From Porphyromonadaceae bacterium UBA7332 (GTDB lineage Bacteria; Bacteroidota; Bacteroidia; Bacteroidales; UBA7332), in contig DKPO01000044.1 of NCBI GenBank assembly GCA_002471225.1, forward strand, positions 73,407 through 137,406: a stretch of 64,000 nt of DNA, in the 5' to 3' direction. The notes beneath the pieces are model-generated. The model made no database searches. It saw only the letters and a list, made by a program, of their open reading frames with translations, and was not told the DNA's origin. Both the position numbers and the translations under genes were made by a program. The stretch's first letter is position 1; each line of letters starts with the position of its first letter. Below, piece by piece: positions 53,629 through 62,479 of this stretch.

Positions 53629-54702
53629 TTAATTCGGAGCTTTCCGATACAAATAAAGAGCAATAAATGAAAAAACAATATTCGGAATCCATACAGCTAC
53701 GCGCGGAGATGTTTGTCCGCTGACCGCAAAGCTGGATGTGACAGTCATAAACAGAATATAGCCAAAGCTTAATCCCAGACCGATACCGATATTTAATCCC
53801 ATTCCTCCTTTAATCTTACGAGCCGAAACCGAAGCCCCGATAATAGTCAGAATGAATGAAGCCATTGTCATGGCAAACCGACGTTCATATTCAATCTCAA
53901 AATCCTGAATATTTCCCATACCGCGTTTTTTCTGTTTGTCGATGTAAGCTCTGAGAACGGGAGTTGTCATTTGCTTCTCATCACCGTAGGAAATCAGGAA
54001 GTCTTGAGGTTCGATCGCTATGATCGTATCCAGTGTGCTTCCTTTGGTGATCTCCTCTTTCATCCCATTGAAATCGCGGATCAGATAATCACTCAAAGTC
54101 CATTTGTAGGCCGTGTCATAGCGTGCTATCTGTGCAGTCATACGGGATTTTAGCTGTTTCCCGTCAAACTTCTCTAAAGAAAAGCGATAACCTGTTTTAA
54201 CTGGGTTGTCATATCTTTCTATATAAGCGATAACACCCGAATCGACCTGCATTTGAATATTGGTAGCGTATTCTTTCTTCTTGTTTTTGACATACGTGTT
54301 CTGAAACTCAATCATTCCTTTGTTACCGACCGGAATAACATAGCTGCTCAGATAGAAATTGGCAATGGCAATAATCAAAGCCGAAATCATATACGGACGC
54401 ATTAACCGTTTGAAGCTTACGCCACTCGAAAGTATTGCAATAATCTCAGAGTTGTCTGCTAGTTTAGACGTAAAGAAAATTACGGATATAAACGTAAACA
54501 GCGGACTGAACATATTAACGAAGAACGGGATAAAATTGGCATAATAGTCCAGAAAGATAGCTTTCATCGGAGCATTCTTGCTTAAGAATTTATCCAGGTT
54601 TTCATTAATATCGAAGACTACGGCAATAGCAATAATCAAGATAATGGAGAATATATAAGTCCCCAGAAATTTTTTAATGATATATAGATCAAGTTTCTTC
54701 AT
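53629..54702 (-). CDS. LptG/LptF (YjgP/YjgQ) family LPS export permease
   Basis: 357 residues. An N-terminal helix block (KKFLGTYIFSIILIIAIAVVFDINENLDKFL, FVNMFSPLFTFISVIFFTSKLA) and a large periplasmic beta-jellyroll (residues ~130-260, SLEKFDGKQLKSRMTAQIARYDTAYKWTLSDY) are followed by three C-terminal helices (FAMTMASFILTIIGASVSARKIKGGMGLNIGIGLG). This is the LptF/LptG fold. Together with LptB it extracts LPS from the inner membrane and passes it to the Lpt bridge. It starts 7 bp after tgt, so the two form an operon. Whether it is LptF or LptG cannot be decided from sequence alone. Confidence 0.93.
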   Translation of the reverse strand: MKKLDLYIIKKFLGTYIFSIILIIAIAVVFDINENLDKFLSKNAPMKAIFLDYYANFIPFFVNMFSPLFTFISVIFFTSKLADNSEIIAILSSGVSFKRLMRPYMISALIIAIANFYLSSYVIPVGNKGMIEFQNTYVKNKKKEYATNIQMQVDSGVIAYIERYDNPVKTGYRFSLEKFDGKQLKSRMTAQIARYDTAYKWTLSDYLIRDFNGMKEEITKGSTLDTIIAIEPQDFLISYGDEKQMTTPVLRAYIDKQKKRGMGNIQDFEIEYERRFAMTMASFILTIIGASVSARKIKGGMGLNIGIGLGLSFGYILFMTVTSSFAVSGQTSPRVAVWIPNIVFSFIALYLYRKAPN

Positions 54703-54709
54703 GGGGTTT

Positions 54710-55840
54710 TTACAGTCGGGTTGTTACACGAATCATCATCTCTTTTTTCCAGGATGCGAAATCGCCGGCAATGATATGCTTACGCGCTTCCTGAGTCAAC
54801 CAAACATAAAAAGCAAGGTTGTGAATAGATGCGATCTGTAAAGCCAATAACTCATCACTTACGAATAAGTGACGTAAATAAGCTTTTGTGTAAAAACGGT
54901 CTACGTATGAAGCTCCGTCTTCTTCAATAGGAGAGAAGTCGTTTGCCCATTTTTTATTACGCATATTCATGATACCGTTTTTCGTAAATAACATTCCGTT
55001 ACGACCGTTACGGGTTGGCATTACGCAGTCGAACATATCAACCCCGCGCTCAATTCCTTCAAGGATATTGGCAGGAGTACCCACGCCCATCAGATAGCGA
55101 GGTTTCTCAGTAGGAAGAATATCATTAACGACCTCAATCATTTCGTACATAACCTCAGCCGGTTCACCAACGGCTAATCCACCGATAGCATTACCGTCAC
55201 AGCCAAGATCTGCGATATGTTTAGCAGCTTCCTGACGAAGGTCCTTATAAGTACATCCCTGAACGATAGGGAAGAATGTTTGACGATAGCCGTATTTATC
55301 TTCAGTTTCGTTGAATCTCTTCAACCCTCTTTCTAACCAGCGTTGAGTAAGGCCAAGTGATTTTTTAGAGTAGTTGTAATCTGAGGTTCCCGGAGGACAT
55401 TCGTCAAAAGCCATCATAATATCCGCTCCGATCGTACGTTGAATATCCACTACGTTTTCCGGAGTAAAGAAATGCTTAGAGCCATCAATATGTGAACGGA
55501 ATTCGGCACCTTCTTCTTTTAATTTACGGATTGCAGATAAAGAAAAAACCTGAAATCCGCCGCTGTCAGTAAGAATCGGTTTATCCCATCCGCCGAATTT
55601 ATGTAAACCGCCGGCTTTTTCAAGAATCTCTAATCCCGGACGCAGATATAAATGATAGGTGTTACCTAAAATAATCTGAGCCTTAATGTCTTCCTTAAGC
55701 TCCTGCATATGTACAGCCTTCACGGATCCGACAGTTCCTACCGGCATAAAGATAGGAGTCAGGATCTGACCGTGGTCGGTTGTAATCTCACCCGCGCGCG
55801 CGTTTGAGTTTTCGTCTGTGTATTGTAATTTAAAATCCAT
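54710..55840 (-). CDS. tgt: tRNA-guanine(34) transglycosylase
   Basis: 376 residues. ILGNTYHLYLRPG, LTDSGGFQVFSL (catalytic Asp region), MAFDECPP, GGLAVGEP and VDMFDCVMPTRNGRNG (nucleophile Asp) identify bacterial TGT, which exchanges G34 for preQ1 on the way to queuosine. The usual zinc motif CxCxxC followed by YLRHLF is absent: the corresponding stretch reads EEDGASYVDRFYTKAYLRHLF (about residues 298-318), while the later His in IHNL is kept. It is the first gene of a tgt-lptG operon. Confidence 0.97.
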   Translation of the reverse strand: MDFKLQYTDENSNARAGEITTDHGQILTPIFMPVGTVGSVKAVHMQELKEDIKAQIILGNTYHLYLRPGLEILEKAGGLHKFGGWDKPILTDSGGFQVFSLSAIRKLKEEGAEFRSHIDGSKHFFTPENVVDIQRTIGADIMMAFDECPPGTSDYNYSKKSLGLTQRWLERGLKRFNETEDKYGYRQTFFPIVQGCTYKDLRQEAAKHIADLGCDGNAIGGLAVGEPAEVMYEMIEVVNDILPTEKPRYLMGVGTPANILEGIERGVDMFDCVMPTRNGRNGMLFTKNGIMNMRNKKWANDFSPIEEDGASYVDRFYTKAYLRHLFVSDELLALQIASIHNLAFYVWLTQEARKHIIAGDFASWKKEMMIRVTTRL

Positions 55841-55865
55841 GTTTGTAGTTAGTCAAATAAGATTG

Positions 55866-55873
55866 CAAATATA
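55866..55873 (-). promoter_or_regulatory. -7 box of the tgt-lptG operon
   Basis: Minus-strand TATATTTG followed by CA, 25 bp before the tgt ATG. No -33 TTTG. Confidence 0.6.
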
Positions 55874-56030
55874 GTAAAACTTTATAAACCACTCAGGCAG
55901 ACTCAGGCACTGAAACACAATTTAAATTAGTAGCTTAATTTAACTACTCTTTTTTGATACTTTTTCCTCGCTGTTTGTTATAAAATCAAATTCAAAATAA
56001 GAAATATTTTCTTTAAACTAATAGAGAGTT

Positions 56031-56723
56031 ATGAATATGAAAAGCATTCTGCACTTAGGTGTGTCAGTAATATTAGGAGGACTTACTTGCTCTTGTTCAT
56101 CGAAACCTAAACCAGCCCCTGAGATTCCGGCTTTTACAGAAGAGGTGGAGAAGGAAGAAACGCATGATTTTTATTATTGCGGTTATTTTGTTTTTACAGA
56201 TGATTCGGCTTATTTCGAAGATTGTGCAACGGGTGAACGATTTAAACTTAATGATAATGAACTATTGAAAGAAATTCATACAAAATATCAGGATATTAAT
56301 GGTAATGAGCCGGGAGAATTGTTTGGTGCTTTTCGTGGTTTTGTTTCTTATACAAAAAATAATAAGCCTCAATTGAGCGTTCGGAAGTTCTTAGGATTTA
56401 ATCAATCAGAAAGCTGTAATCCGAATGCCGTTATGAGTGATACGTACGTTGTTTATTTCCCTGATATTAAAAAGCCGGATCGTAAAATTACAATTAATCT
56501 ATTGCCGGATTATCGGTTTACATGGAATGAGAATAACTTTCAGACCAGGCAAGTTCGTGATACAATCGGTTATTGGGGAAGAGTTGATGAGGAGGATATC
56601 TGGTTGGACTATTTGTTGCCGGAGGATTCTATAAAAACAGATGGTATTGCAGCCTATTTTGATTTCCCGAATATGCAATTATGGGTTGATTCATTGAGAC
56701 TGACTCGCGAATTCAGAAAATGA
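56031..56723 (+). CDS. NlpE-like lipoprotein with domains in reverse order
   Basis: 230 residues. The lipobox ends near Cys20 or Cys22 (GLTCSCSS). Residues ~48-115 (YYCGYFVFTDDSAYFEDCATGERFKL, LFGAFRGFVSY) read like the C-terminal OB domain of NlpE (family pattern GxFxYxADAAxFxDCxTGxR...). The second half (YVVYFPDIKKPDRKITINLLPDYRFTWNE, IGYWGRVDEEDIWL) looks like the eight-stranded N-terminal NlpE sheet but without CxxC. If right, this is an NlpE relative with its two domains swapped. The function is unknown, perhaps envelope sensing. It stands alone before ftsE with no terminator between them, although ftsE has its own -7 box. Confidence 0.6.
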   Translation: MNMKSILHLGVSVILGGLTCSCSSKPKPAPEIPAFTEEVEKEETHDFYYCGYFVFTDDSAYFEDCATGERFKLNDNELLKEIHTKYQDINGNEPGELFGAFRGFVSYTKNNKPQLSVRKFLGFNQSESCNPNAVMSDTYVVYFPDIKKPDRKITINLLPDYRFTWNENNFQTRQVRDTIGYWGRVDEEDIWLDYLLPEDSIKTDGIAAYFDFPNMQLWVDSLRLTREFRK

Positions 56724-56757
56724 TTCTTAAATCCGTATTAATTTCGAAACAGTTTCT

Positions 56758-56765
56758 TATTTTTG
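56758..56765 (+). promoter_or_regulatory. -7 box of ftsE
   Basis: TATTTTTG plus CA, 36 bp before the ftsE ATG. No -33 TTTG at proper distance. Confidence 0.55.
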
Positions 56766-56800
56766 CAGATATAGAATAAAAAATATTTAGAGTAAAGCGA

Positions 56801-57490
56801 ATGGAGGTACTTATTCATTATCAGTCAGTAGATATTTACAGACAAGAAAACCTTGTGTTGAAAAATGTCGAGATGGAATTGCGTAAAGGCGAGTTTCTTT
56901 ATATAATCGGTAAAGTAGGTTCCGGCAAAAGTAGCTTATTGAAATCTATGTATGCTGATATTCCTATCGGTTCGGGTGTTGGACGAGTGCTTGGATATGA
57001 TGTCAAACATATAAAAAATAAACAGATCCCTTTCCTAAGACGTAAATTGGGTATCGTATTTCAGGATTTTCAGCTTTTGACGGATCGAAGTGTAAATGAG
57101 AATCTGGCTTTCGTTTTAAAAGCAACAGGCTGGAAAAAGAAAGTAGAAATAGATACTCGTATTCATGAAGTTCTGGTTCAAGTCGGGATGGAACGGAAAG
57201 GTTATAAAATGCCTCACGAATTGTCCGGAGGAGAACAACAGCGTATAGTAATTGCCCGCGCATTATTAAATAATCCGGAAATTATTCTTGCTGATGAGCC
57301 TACAGGTAATTTAGATCCGCAAACAGCTGATCAGATTGTAAAGCTTTTGAAAGGTATCTCAGAAACAGGAACAGCAGTTATTATGGCAACGCATAATCTG
57401 AAGTTTTTAAAAGAATATCCTGCTCGTGTTTTATGTTGTAAAGACGAGAAATTGGAGCCGATGGAATTAATCCACGATTTGTTGGTTTAA
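56801..57490 (+). CDS. ftsE: FtsE-type cell-division ABC ATPase
   Basis: 229 residues, one ABC ATPase domain. Walker A GKVGSGKSS, Q-loop FQDFQLLTDRSVNENLAF, signature LSGGEQQRIVIARALL, Walker B IILADEPTGNLD and the switch His in MATHNL are visible. FLRRKLGIVFQDFQLL and the short C-terminus are typical of FtsE. FtsE with FtsX controls septal peptidoglycan hydrolases through an extracytoplasmic activator. No ftsX is adjacent: a terminator follows at once. The M23 peptidase at 62480 has the LytM domain of such hydrolases and could be a partner, but that is speculation. Confidence 0.9.
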   Translation: MEVLIHYQSVDIYRQENLVLKNVEMELRKGEFLYIIGKVGSGKSSLLKSMYADIPIGSGVGRVLGYDVKHIKNKQIPFLRRKLGIVFQDFQLLTDRSVNENLAFVLKATGWKKKVEIDTRIHEVLVQVGMERKGYKMPHELSGGEQQRIVIARALLNNPEIILADEPTGNLDPQTADQIVKLLKGISETGTAVIMATHNLKFLKEYPARVLCCKDEKLEPMELIHDLLV

Positions 57491-57500
57491 ATATATATGT

Positions 57501-57542
57501 AAAAGAGAAAGCCGATATCGACAGATATCGGCTTTCTCTTTT
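57501..57542 (+). terminator. ftsE terminator
   Basis: A 19-bp perfect stem (57501-57519 with 57524-57542, loop GACA) ends in CTCTTTT. Confidence 0.93.
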
Positions 57543-57770
57543 AAACCTAATTAGTAGTAAATAAAAAAGCTCTTATAAAACTCTATTGTCATAAACTAAA
57601 TACCTCTTATTAATACGGTTTGATAGATGTAAGTAAACTTAAAAGAATGAACTAAATTAGTTATTATATATTATTTTGATTTGTCGAATTTATAATATTA
57701 AACATTCTAATATATAATTGGTTGAGTGATATTTGATGAACTTTATTATTATCAGGATGAAATATAAAAA
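57543..57770. other. AT-rich spacer without recognised features
   Basis: About 230 bp between two converging units. No ORF, repeat or promoter was seen. Confidence 0.5.
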
Positions 57771-57793
57771 AAGAGGACTCAAATGGTCCTCTT
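57771..57793 (-). terminator. Terminator of the small basic protein gene
   Basis: AAGAGGAC (57771-57778) pairs with GTCCTCTT (57786-57793), and TTTTTTTATATT follows on the minus strand. Confidence 0.8.
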
Positions 57794-57799
57794 CTATGT

Positions 57800-58006
57800 T
57801 TAGTCTTTAGTCTTGTTTAATCTCTCTTGTTGTTTTGCATTTCTTTTTGCAATACGAGCTTTGTACTCAGCTTTCATTTTTGCAGCTCCAGACAAAGCTT
57901 TTCCTTTTTTCTTTTTGGGTCCTGAATTCTTGGAATTGTTATTCCGTCTGTCATCCTTACCCTTTTTTAAAGGCATACCACCCATTAAGATATCGCTAAA
58001 TTCCAT
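57800..58006 (-). CDS. Small highly basic protein of unknown function
   Basis: 68 residues. A short hydrophobic start (MEFSDILMGGMPLKKGKDD) is followed by a Lys/Arg/Asn-rich body (GPKKKKGKALSGAAKMKAEYKARIAKRNAKQQERLNKTKD) with 23 basic and few acidic residues. The second half should be one long helix. It has no signal peptide. It has its own promoter candidate and terminator, which supports a real gene. Composition suggests binding to nucleic acid or the ribosome, but no family is recognised. Confidence 0.7.
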   Translation of the reverse strand: MEFSDILMGGMPLKKGKDDRRNNNSKNSGPKKKKGKALSGAAKMKAEYKARIAKRNAKQQERLNKTKD

Positions 58007-58038
58007 TCGTTCAAATTATTAACGTTTAATTTCAAGCT

Positions 58039-58046
58039 CAAAGATA
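58039..58046 (-). promoter_or_regulatory. -7 box of the small basic protein gene
   Basis: Minus-strand TATCTTTG, 32 bp before the ATG. ATTG at 58070-58067 is a possible -33 element at 20 bp. Confidence 0.6.
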
Positions 58047-58128
58047 CTTCTTTTTTTTTACATGAACAATTATCTAACCCTATCTGCTTGATTTTGTAAT
58101 GGCTGTTATAAAATATAACTTCTTTTAC

Positions 58129-58136
58129 TATATTTG
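58129..58136 (+). promoter_or_regulatory. -7 box of the sulfatase gene
   Basis: TATATTTG plus CA, 38 bp before the ATG. No clear -33 TTTG. Confidence 0.6.
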
Positions 58137-58174
58137 CACAAAAACACACAGACTGGCTTTAAAATAAAATATAA

Positions 58175-59593
58175 ATGAAAAAAACTAACACAAGAACACT
58201 ACTTTTAAGTGGTAGCCTTATGGTTGCCGGAGGAACACAAGTTGTATCTGCTCAAACAAATCAGCCGTATAATATTATTTATATCCTGTGCGATGACATG
58301 GGGTATGGCGATTTAGGTTGTTACGGGCAAGAAAAGATCCATACACCTAATCTCGATAAAATGGCTGAAGAAGGAATGCGTTTTACGCAGCATTATGCCG
58401 GATGTACGGTTAGTGCACCTTCAAGAGGATCATTAATGACCGGGAAACATACCGGACATTCTCAGGTTCGGGGGAATTATGAGATTAAACCCGAAGGTCA
58501 GTTTCCGATGACGGCTGATACACGAACGATAGCACATCTTTTTCAGGATAATAATTATAAAACCGGATTGTTTGGTAAGTGGGGATTAGGTTTTCCGGGC
58601 TCTGAATCAGAACCGGTAAAGATGGGATTTGATAATTTTTACGGTTATAACTGTCAGCGTCAGGCTCATTCGTATTATCCGACACATTTATGGAGACAAT
58701 CTGAAAAAGAAGTTCTTCCAGGTAACGTGAATAATGGAAGAAGTACTTATTCTCAGGATTTAGTACATCAGGAGGTTTTGGATTTTATTCGTTCAAATAA
58801 AGATCAATCTTTTTTTGCTTGTTGTACCTATACTTTGCCTCATGCCGAATTAGCTGGTCCAAATGACTCTATCTTAGCTATGTATAAAGGAAAGTTTGAA
58901 GAAGTTCCTTATCGTAATCAATGGAGTTATACGCCGACTGAAATACCTTATGCTCAGTTTGCAGCCATGGTGACGCGTTTGGATACGTATGTCGGAGAAA
59001 TTATGCAAGAGCTTAAAAAGCAGGGATTAGACAAGAATACGCTTGTGATGTTCACCAGTGATAATGGTCCTCACCGGGAAGGTGGCGCAAATCCGGATTA
59101 TTTTAAGAGTTATGGACCTTTAAGAGGTACAAAACGCGATTTATATGAAGGAGGTATTCGTGTTCCGTTGATTGCCTGGGCGCCTGAAATGGTACCGGCT
59201 GGAACAGTTTCTGATTTACCTTGTGCTTTTTGGGATATGATGCCTACGTTCGCAGATATGATCAATGCTCCCAAAGAGAAAAATACAGATGGAATATCTT
59301 TTTTGCCTACACTCAAAGGAAAGAAGCAATCAAAGAAACACGATTATCTGTATTGGGAATTCCACGAATTGGGAGGGCGTCAGGCTATACGTCAGGGTGA
59401 TTGGAAGTTAATTGCTCAAAATGTCGGAGATCCTCAAAAAACAACTTTTGAATTATATAATCTGAAGAATGATATTCATGAAGATAATGATTTGTCAACT
59501 CAATATCCGAAAATAGTTGAGAAGATGAAAAAAGAAATGGCGAAAGCCAGAACGGAATCGAATACATTTAATTTCGGCAGAGAAAAGAAATAA
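58175..59593 (+). CDS. Sulfatase, serine-type (arylsulfatase family)
   Basis: 472 residues with a signal peptide ending VSAQ (~27), so it is periplasmic or at the surface. NIIYILCDDMGYGDLGCYG binds calcium through the Asp pair. The catalytic motif SAPSRGSLMTG puts Ser80 where formylglycine forms, so maturation would need the radical-SAM anaerobic sulfatase-maturating enzyme, not seen in the window. GLFGKWGLG and VMFTSDNGPHREGG provide further active-site Lys, Asp and Asn. The closest shape is family S1_20/S1_16-like sulfatases that act on host or plant glycans. No glycoside hydrolase or SusCD pair is adjacent, so the substrate is unknown. Confidence 0.93.
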   Translation: MKKTNTRTLLLSGSLMVAGGTQVVSAQTNQPYNIIYILCDDMGYGDLGCYGQEKIHTPNLDKMAEEGMRFTQHYAGCTVSAPSRGSLMTGKHTGHSQVRGNYEIKPEGQFPMTADTRTIAHLFQDNNYKTGLFGKWGLGFPGSESEPVKMGFDNFYGYNCQRQAHSYYPTHLWRQSEKEVLPGNVNNGRSTYSQDLVHQEVLDFIRSNKDQSFFACCTYTLPHAELAGPNDSILAMYKGKFEEVPYRNQWSYTPTEIPYAQFAAMVTRLDTYVGEIMQELKKQGLDKNTLVMFTSDNGPHREGGANPDYFKSYGPLRGTKRDLYEGGIRVPLIAWAPEMVPAGTVSDLPCAFWDMMPTFADMINAPKEKNTDGISFLPTLKGKKQSKKHDYLYWEFHELGGRQAIRQGDWKLIAQNVGDPQKTTFELYNLKNDIHEDNDLSTQYPKIVEKMKKEMAKARTESNTFNFGREKK

Positions 59594-59597
59594 AAAG

Positions 59598-59650
59598 AAT
59601 CGGGACTATCAATTAAGTATAAACTTAAAAGATAGTCCCGATTTTATTTT
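59598..59650. terminator. Bidirectional terminator between sulfatase and alaS
   Basis: AATCGGGACTATC (59598-59610) pairs with GATAGTCCCGATT (59631-59643), and a small inner stem lies in the loop. TTATTTTAATAG follows on the plus strand and TTCTTTTTATTT on the minus strand. Confidence 0.88.
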
Positions 59651-59678
59651 AATAGTAAGCTATTGTTTACGTAGGTTA

Positions 59679-62297
59679 TTACAATCCAGCAATTTCCAAT
59701 ACTTTATTTACAGCAGCTTCTAATCCTTCAACATTTTTACCTCCGGCCTGAGCAAAGTGAGGTTGACCACCTCCGCCACCTTGGATAAGTTTGGCAGCCT
59801 CACGAACCATCTGACCTGCATTTTGTCCGCCTTGTACTAACGCATCACTCATCATTACAGTTAATAATGGTTTGTTTGCATCTTGTGTACCAGCAACAAA
59901 AATAAATTTGTCAGTGATCTCACCTCTTAATTCAAAAGCGATATTTTTGATCATATCAGCAGACATAGCATCCACCAACTTGATTACTTTCACTCCGTTT
60001 ATTTCAGAAGCAGATTGAATTAATGCTTTTTTCACTTGTGAAGCTTTCTCTTTCATCAATTCTTCCATTTGCTTTTTAAGCTCCTGGTTTTCATCGATAG
60101 ACTTCTTGATAGCCTGAGTCAAGTTCGGCATATTGTTAAACATACCTCTGATTTCTTTCAAAAGCTCTTGTTGGTTAGAGATGAACTCTTCAACTTTCTC
60201 GCCTGAAATAGCTTCGATACGGCGGATACCTGCAGCAATAGAGCTTTCAGAAATTATTTTCACCATACCGATATTACCAGTAGAAGCAACGTGTGTACCA
60301 CCACAAAGCTCAACAGAAGAACCATAACGGATTACGCGAACTTCTTCGCCATATTTTTCACCGAACAATGCCATCGCACCCATTTCTTTAGCCTGATCGA
60401 TAGGCAAAGCACGATGCTCATCCAATGACACGTTTTGGCGGATTTTCTTGTTTACCAATTTCTCAACCTGAGCAATTTCTTCCTCAGTTACTTTTTGGAA
60501 ATGAGAAAAGTCAAAACGCAAAAGTTCCGGCGTTACTAAAGATCCTTTTTGCTCAACATGTGTTCCAAGAACCTCACGTAAAGCTTCGTGAATCAAGTGA
60601 GTCGCAGTATGATTAGCAGCAGTTGCTTCGCGATCGCTCAGATTAATTTCAGCAAAGAAAGTTGCTGTAACATCTTTAGGCATTTGCTCAGCATAATGAA
60701 CTGCTAAGTTGTTTTCTTTTTTTGTTGCAATGATTTTTACAGTTTCGTTCTCGTTACGAAGAACACCTGTATCACCTACCTGACCACCACTTTCAGCATA
60801 GAAAGGAGTTTTGTCAAGTACAATCTGGAACAACGTTTTATTTTTTTGTTTGATTTGACGATAGCGTAAAATTTCAGCATCGCAAGCCATCAGATCATAA
60901 CCTACAAATTGAGGTTCGCCTTCTTTAACGATAACCCAGTCGCCAGTTTCGATAGCTGCCGCATTACGTGCACGTTCTTTTTGTTTTTGCATTTCTGCAG
61001 TGAATTCATCCAGATTAACTGTAAATCCGTTTTCACGTAAGATAAGCTCAGTTAAATCCAGAGGGAAACCGAATGTATCATATAATGTAAATGCATCTAC
61101 ACCGCTGATTTCAGTTTTACCGGTTGCTTTAGAGTCATTCATAACACGCTCCAATAAACGGATACCTGTTTCCAAAGTACGAAGGAAAGATTCTTCTTCT
61201 TCCTTAATTACTTTTTCGATCAAAGTTTTTTGAGCGATCAATTCCGGATAAGCATCACCCATTGTATCGATTAATGCAGGGATTAATTTATACATAAATG
61301 CATGTTGCTGACCTAAGAATGTATATCCGTATCTTACGGCACGACGAAGGATACGACGAATAACGTAACCAGCTTTAGCATTTGATGGTAATTGTCCGTC
61401 TGTAATAGAGAAGGCAATCGTACGGATATGGTCTGCGATTACGCGAAGAGCAATATCAGTTTGTTCGTTTTTACCATACTCAACACCTGCAAGAGTGCAC
61501 ATAGCCTGAATAATCGGTTGGAAAACATCTGTATCGTAATTTGATATTTTACCTTGAATAGCCATAGCTAAACGCTCAAATCCCATCCCTGTGTCGATAA
61601 CTTTAGCAGGAAGACCTTCTAAAGAACCATCAGCTTTACGATTATATTGCATGAAAACCAGATTCCAGATCTCAATTACCTGAGGGTGGCTTTCATTTAC
61701 AAGAGTCAAACCATTAACAGCAGCTCTTTCTTCGTCAGAACGAAGGTCAATATGTATTTCAGAGCAAGGACCGCAAGGACCTGTATCACCCATTTCCCAG
61801 AAATTATCTTTTCTGTTACCGTTAATGATACGATCAGCCGGAAGGAATTGTTCCCAGATGCTAGCTGCTTCATTATCTCTTTCCAATCCTTCAGGTGCAT
61901 AACCTTCAAATACTGTAGCGTATAGACGAGAAGAGTCAAGTTTTAATACTTCTACCAAATATTCCCAAGCCCACTCAATAGCTTCTTTTTTGAAATAATC
62001 TCCGAATGACCAGTTACCCAGCATTTCGAACATTGTGTGGTGGTAAGTGTCAATACCTACTTCTTCAAGGTCATTGTGTTTACCGCTTACACGTAAACAT
62101 TTTTGAGAATCGGCGACACGTTTGTATTTGGCGGGAGCATTCCCTAAAATAATATCTTTGAACTGATTCATTCCGGCGTTTGTAAACATCAACGTCGGAT
62201 CATCCTTAATTACCATAGGAGCAGAAGGTACGATCTGGTGACCTTTGCTTTCGAAAAACTTCTTGTAAGATTCTCTGATCTCTTTTGCTGATAACAT
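59679..62297 (-). CDS. alaS: Alanine--tRNA ligase
   Basis: 872 residues from the ATG at 62297 (MLSAKEIRESYKKFFESKGH). An in-frame ATG at 62327 gives an atypical extension. FTNAGMNQFKD, CLRVSGKHNDLEEVGIDTYHHTMFEMLGNWSFGDYF and ERLAMAIQGK form the class II catalytic core. HTATHLIHEALREVLGTHVEQKGS and CGGTHV form the editing-domain zinc site. GGGGGQPHFAQAGG closes the C-Ala domain. It charges tRNA-Ala and hydrolyses Ser-tRNA-Ala. A minus-strand TATTTTTG at 62406-62399 may be its -7 box, overlapping the divergent promoter. Confidence 0.98.
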   Translation of the reverse strand: MLSAKEIRESYKKFFESKGHQIVPSAPMVIKDDPTLMFTNAGMNQFKDIILGNAPAKYKRVADSQKCLRVSGKHNDLEEVGIDTYHHTMFEMLGNWSFGDYFKKEAIEWAWEYLVEVLKLDSSRLYATVFEGYAPEGLERDNEAASIWEQFLPADRIINGNRKDNFWEMGDTGPCGPCSEIHIDLRSDEERAAVNGLTLVNESHPQVIEIWNLVFMQYNRKADGSLEGLPAKVIDTGMGFERLAMAIQGKISNYDTDVFQPIIQAMCTLAGVEYGKNEQTDIALRVIADHIRTIAFSITDGQLPSNAKAGYVIRRILRRAVRYGYTFLGQQHAFMYKLIPALIDTMGDAYPELIAQKTLIEKVIKEEEESFLRTLETGIRLLERVMNDSKATGKTEISGVDAFTLYDTFGFPLDLTELILRENGFTVNLDEFTAEMQKQKERARNAAAIETGDWVIVKEGEPQFVGYDLMACDAEILRYRQIKQKNKTLFQIVLDKTPFYAESGGQVGDTGVLRNENETVKIIATKKENNLAVHYAEQMPKDVTATFFAEINLSDREATAANHTATHLIHEALREVLGTHVEQKGSLVTPELLRFDFSHFQKVTEEEIAQVEKLVNKKIRQNVSLDEHRALPIDQAKEMGAMALFGEKYGEEVRVIRYGSSVELCGGTHVASTGNIGMVKIISESSIAAGIRRIEAISGEKVEEFISNQQELLKEIRGMFNNMPNLTQAIKKSIDENQELKKQMEELMKEKASQVKKALIQSASEINGVKVIKLVDAMSADMIKNIAFELRGEITDKFIFVAGTQDANKPLLTVMMSDALVQGGQNAGQMVREAAKLIQGGGGGQPHFAQAGGKNVEGLEAAVNKVLEIAGL

Positions 62298-62394
62298 ATA
62301 TAGTATTATTGTTTGGAAATTATACAATGTCTGTATACAAATCTGACGAATTTGCAGATCTGCAATAATAAATCTAAAATGATTTACTATTTGA

Positions 62395-62425
62395 ATTGCA
62401 AAAATAAGGTTTAATATTATTTTTG
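62395..62425 (+). promoter_or_regulatory. Promoter of the M23 peptidase-merR unit
   Basis: ATTG (62395-62398), a 19-bp spacer, then TATTTTTG (62418-62425). It overlaps a possible minus-strand -7 box for alaS, so the two promoters would face away from each other. Confidence 0.6.
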
Positions 62426-62479
62426 TCGCTACCTTTCGTTAGAAAAAAATAGCGATGTCACTCTTTTTAAGTTTTTAAG

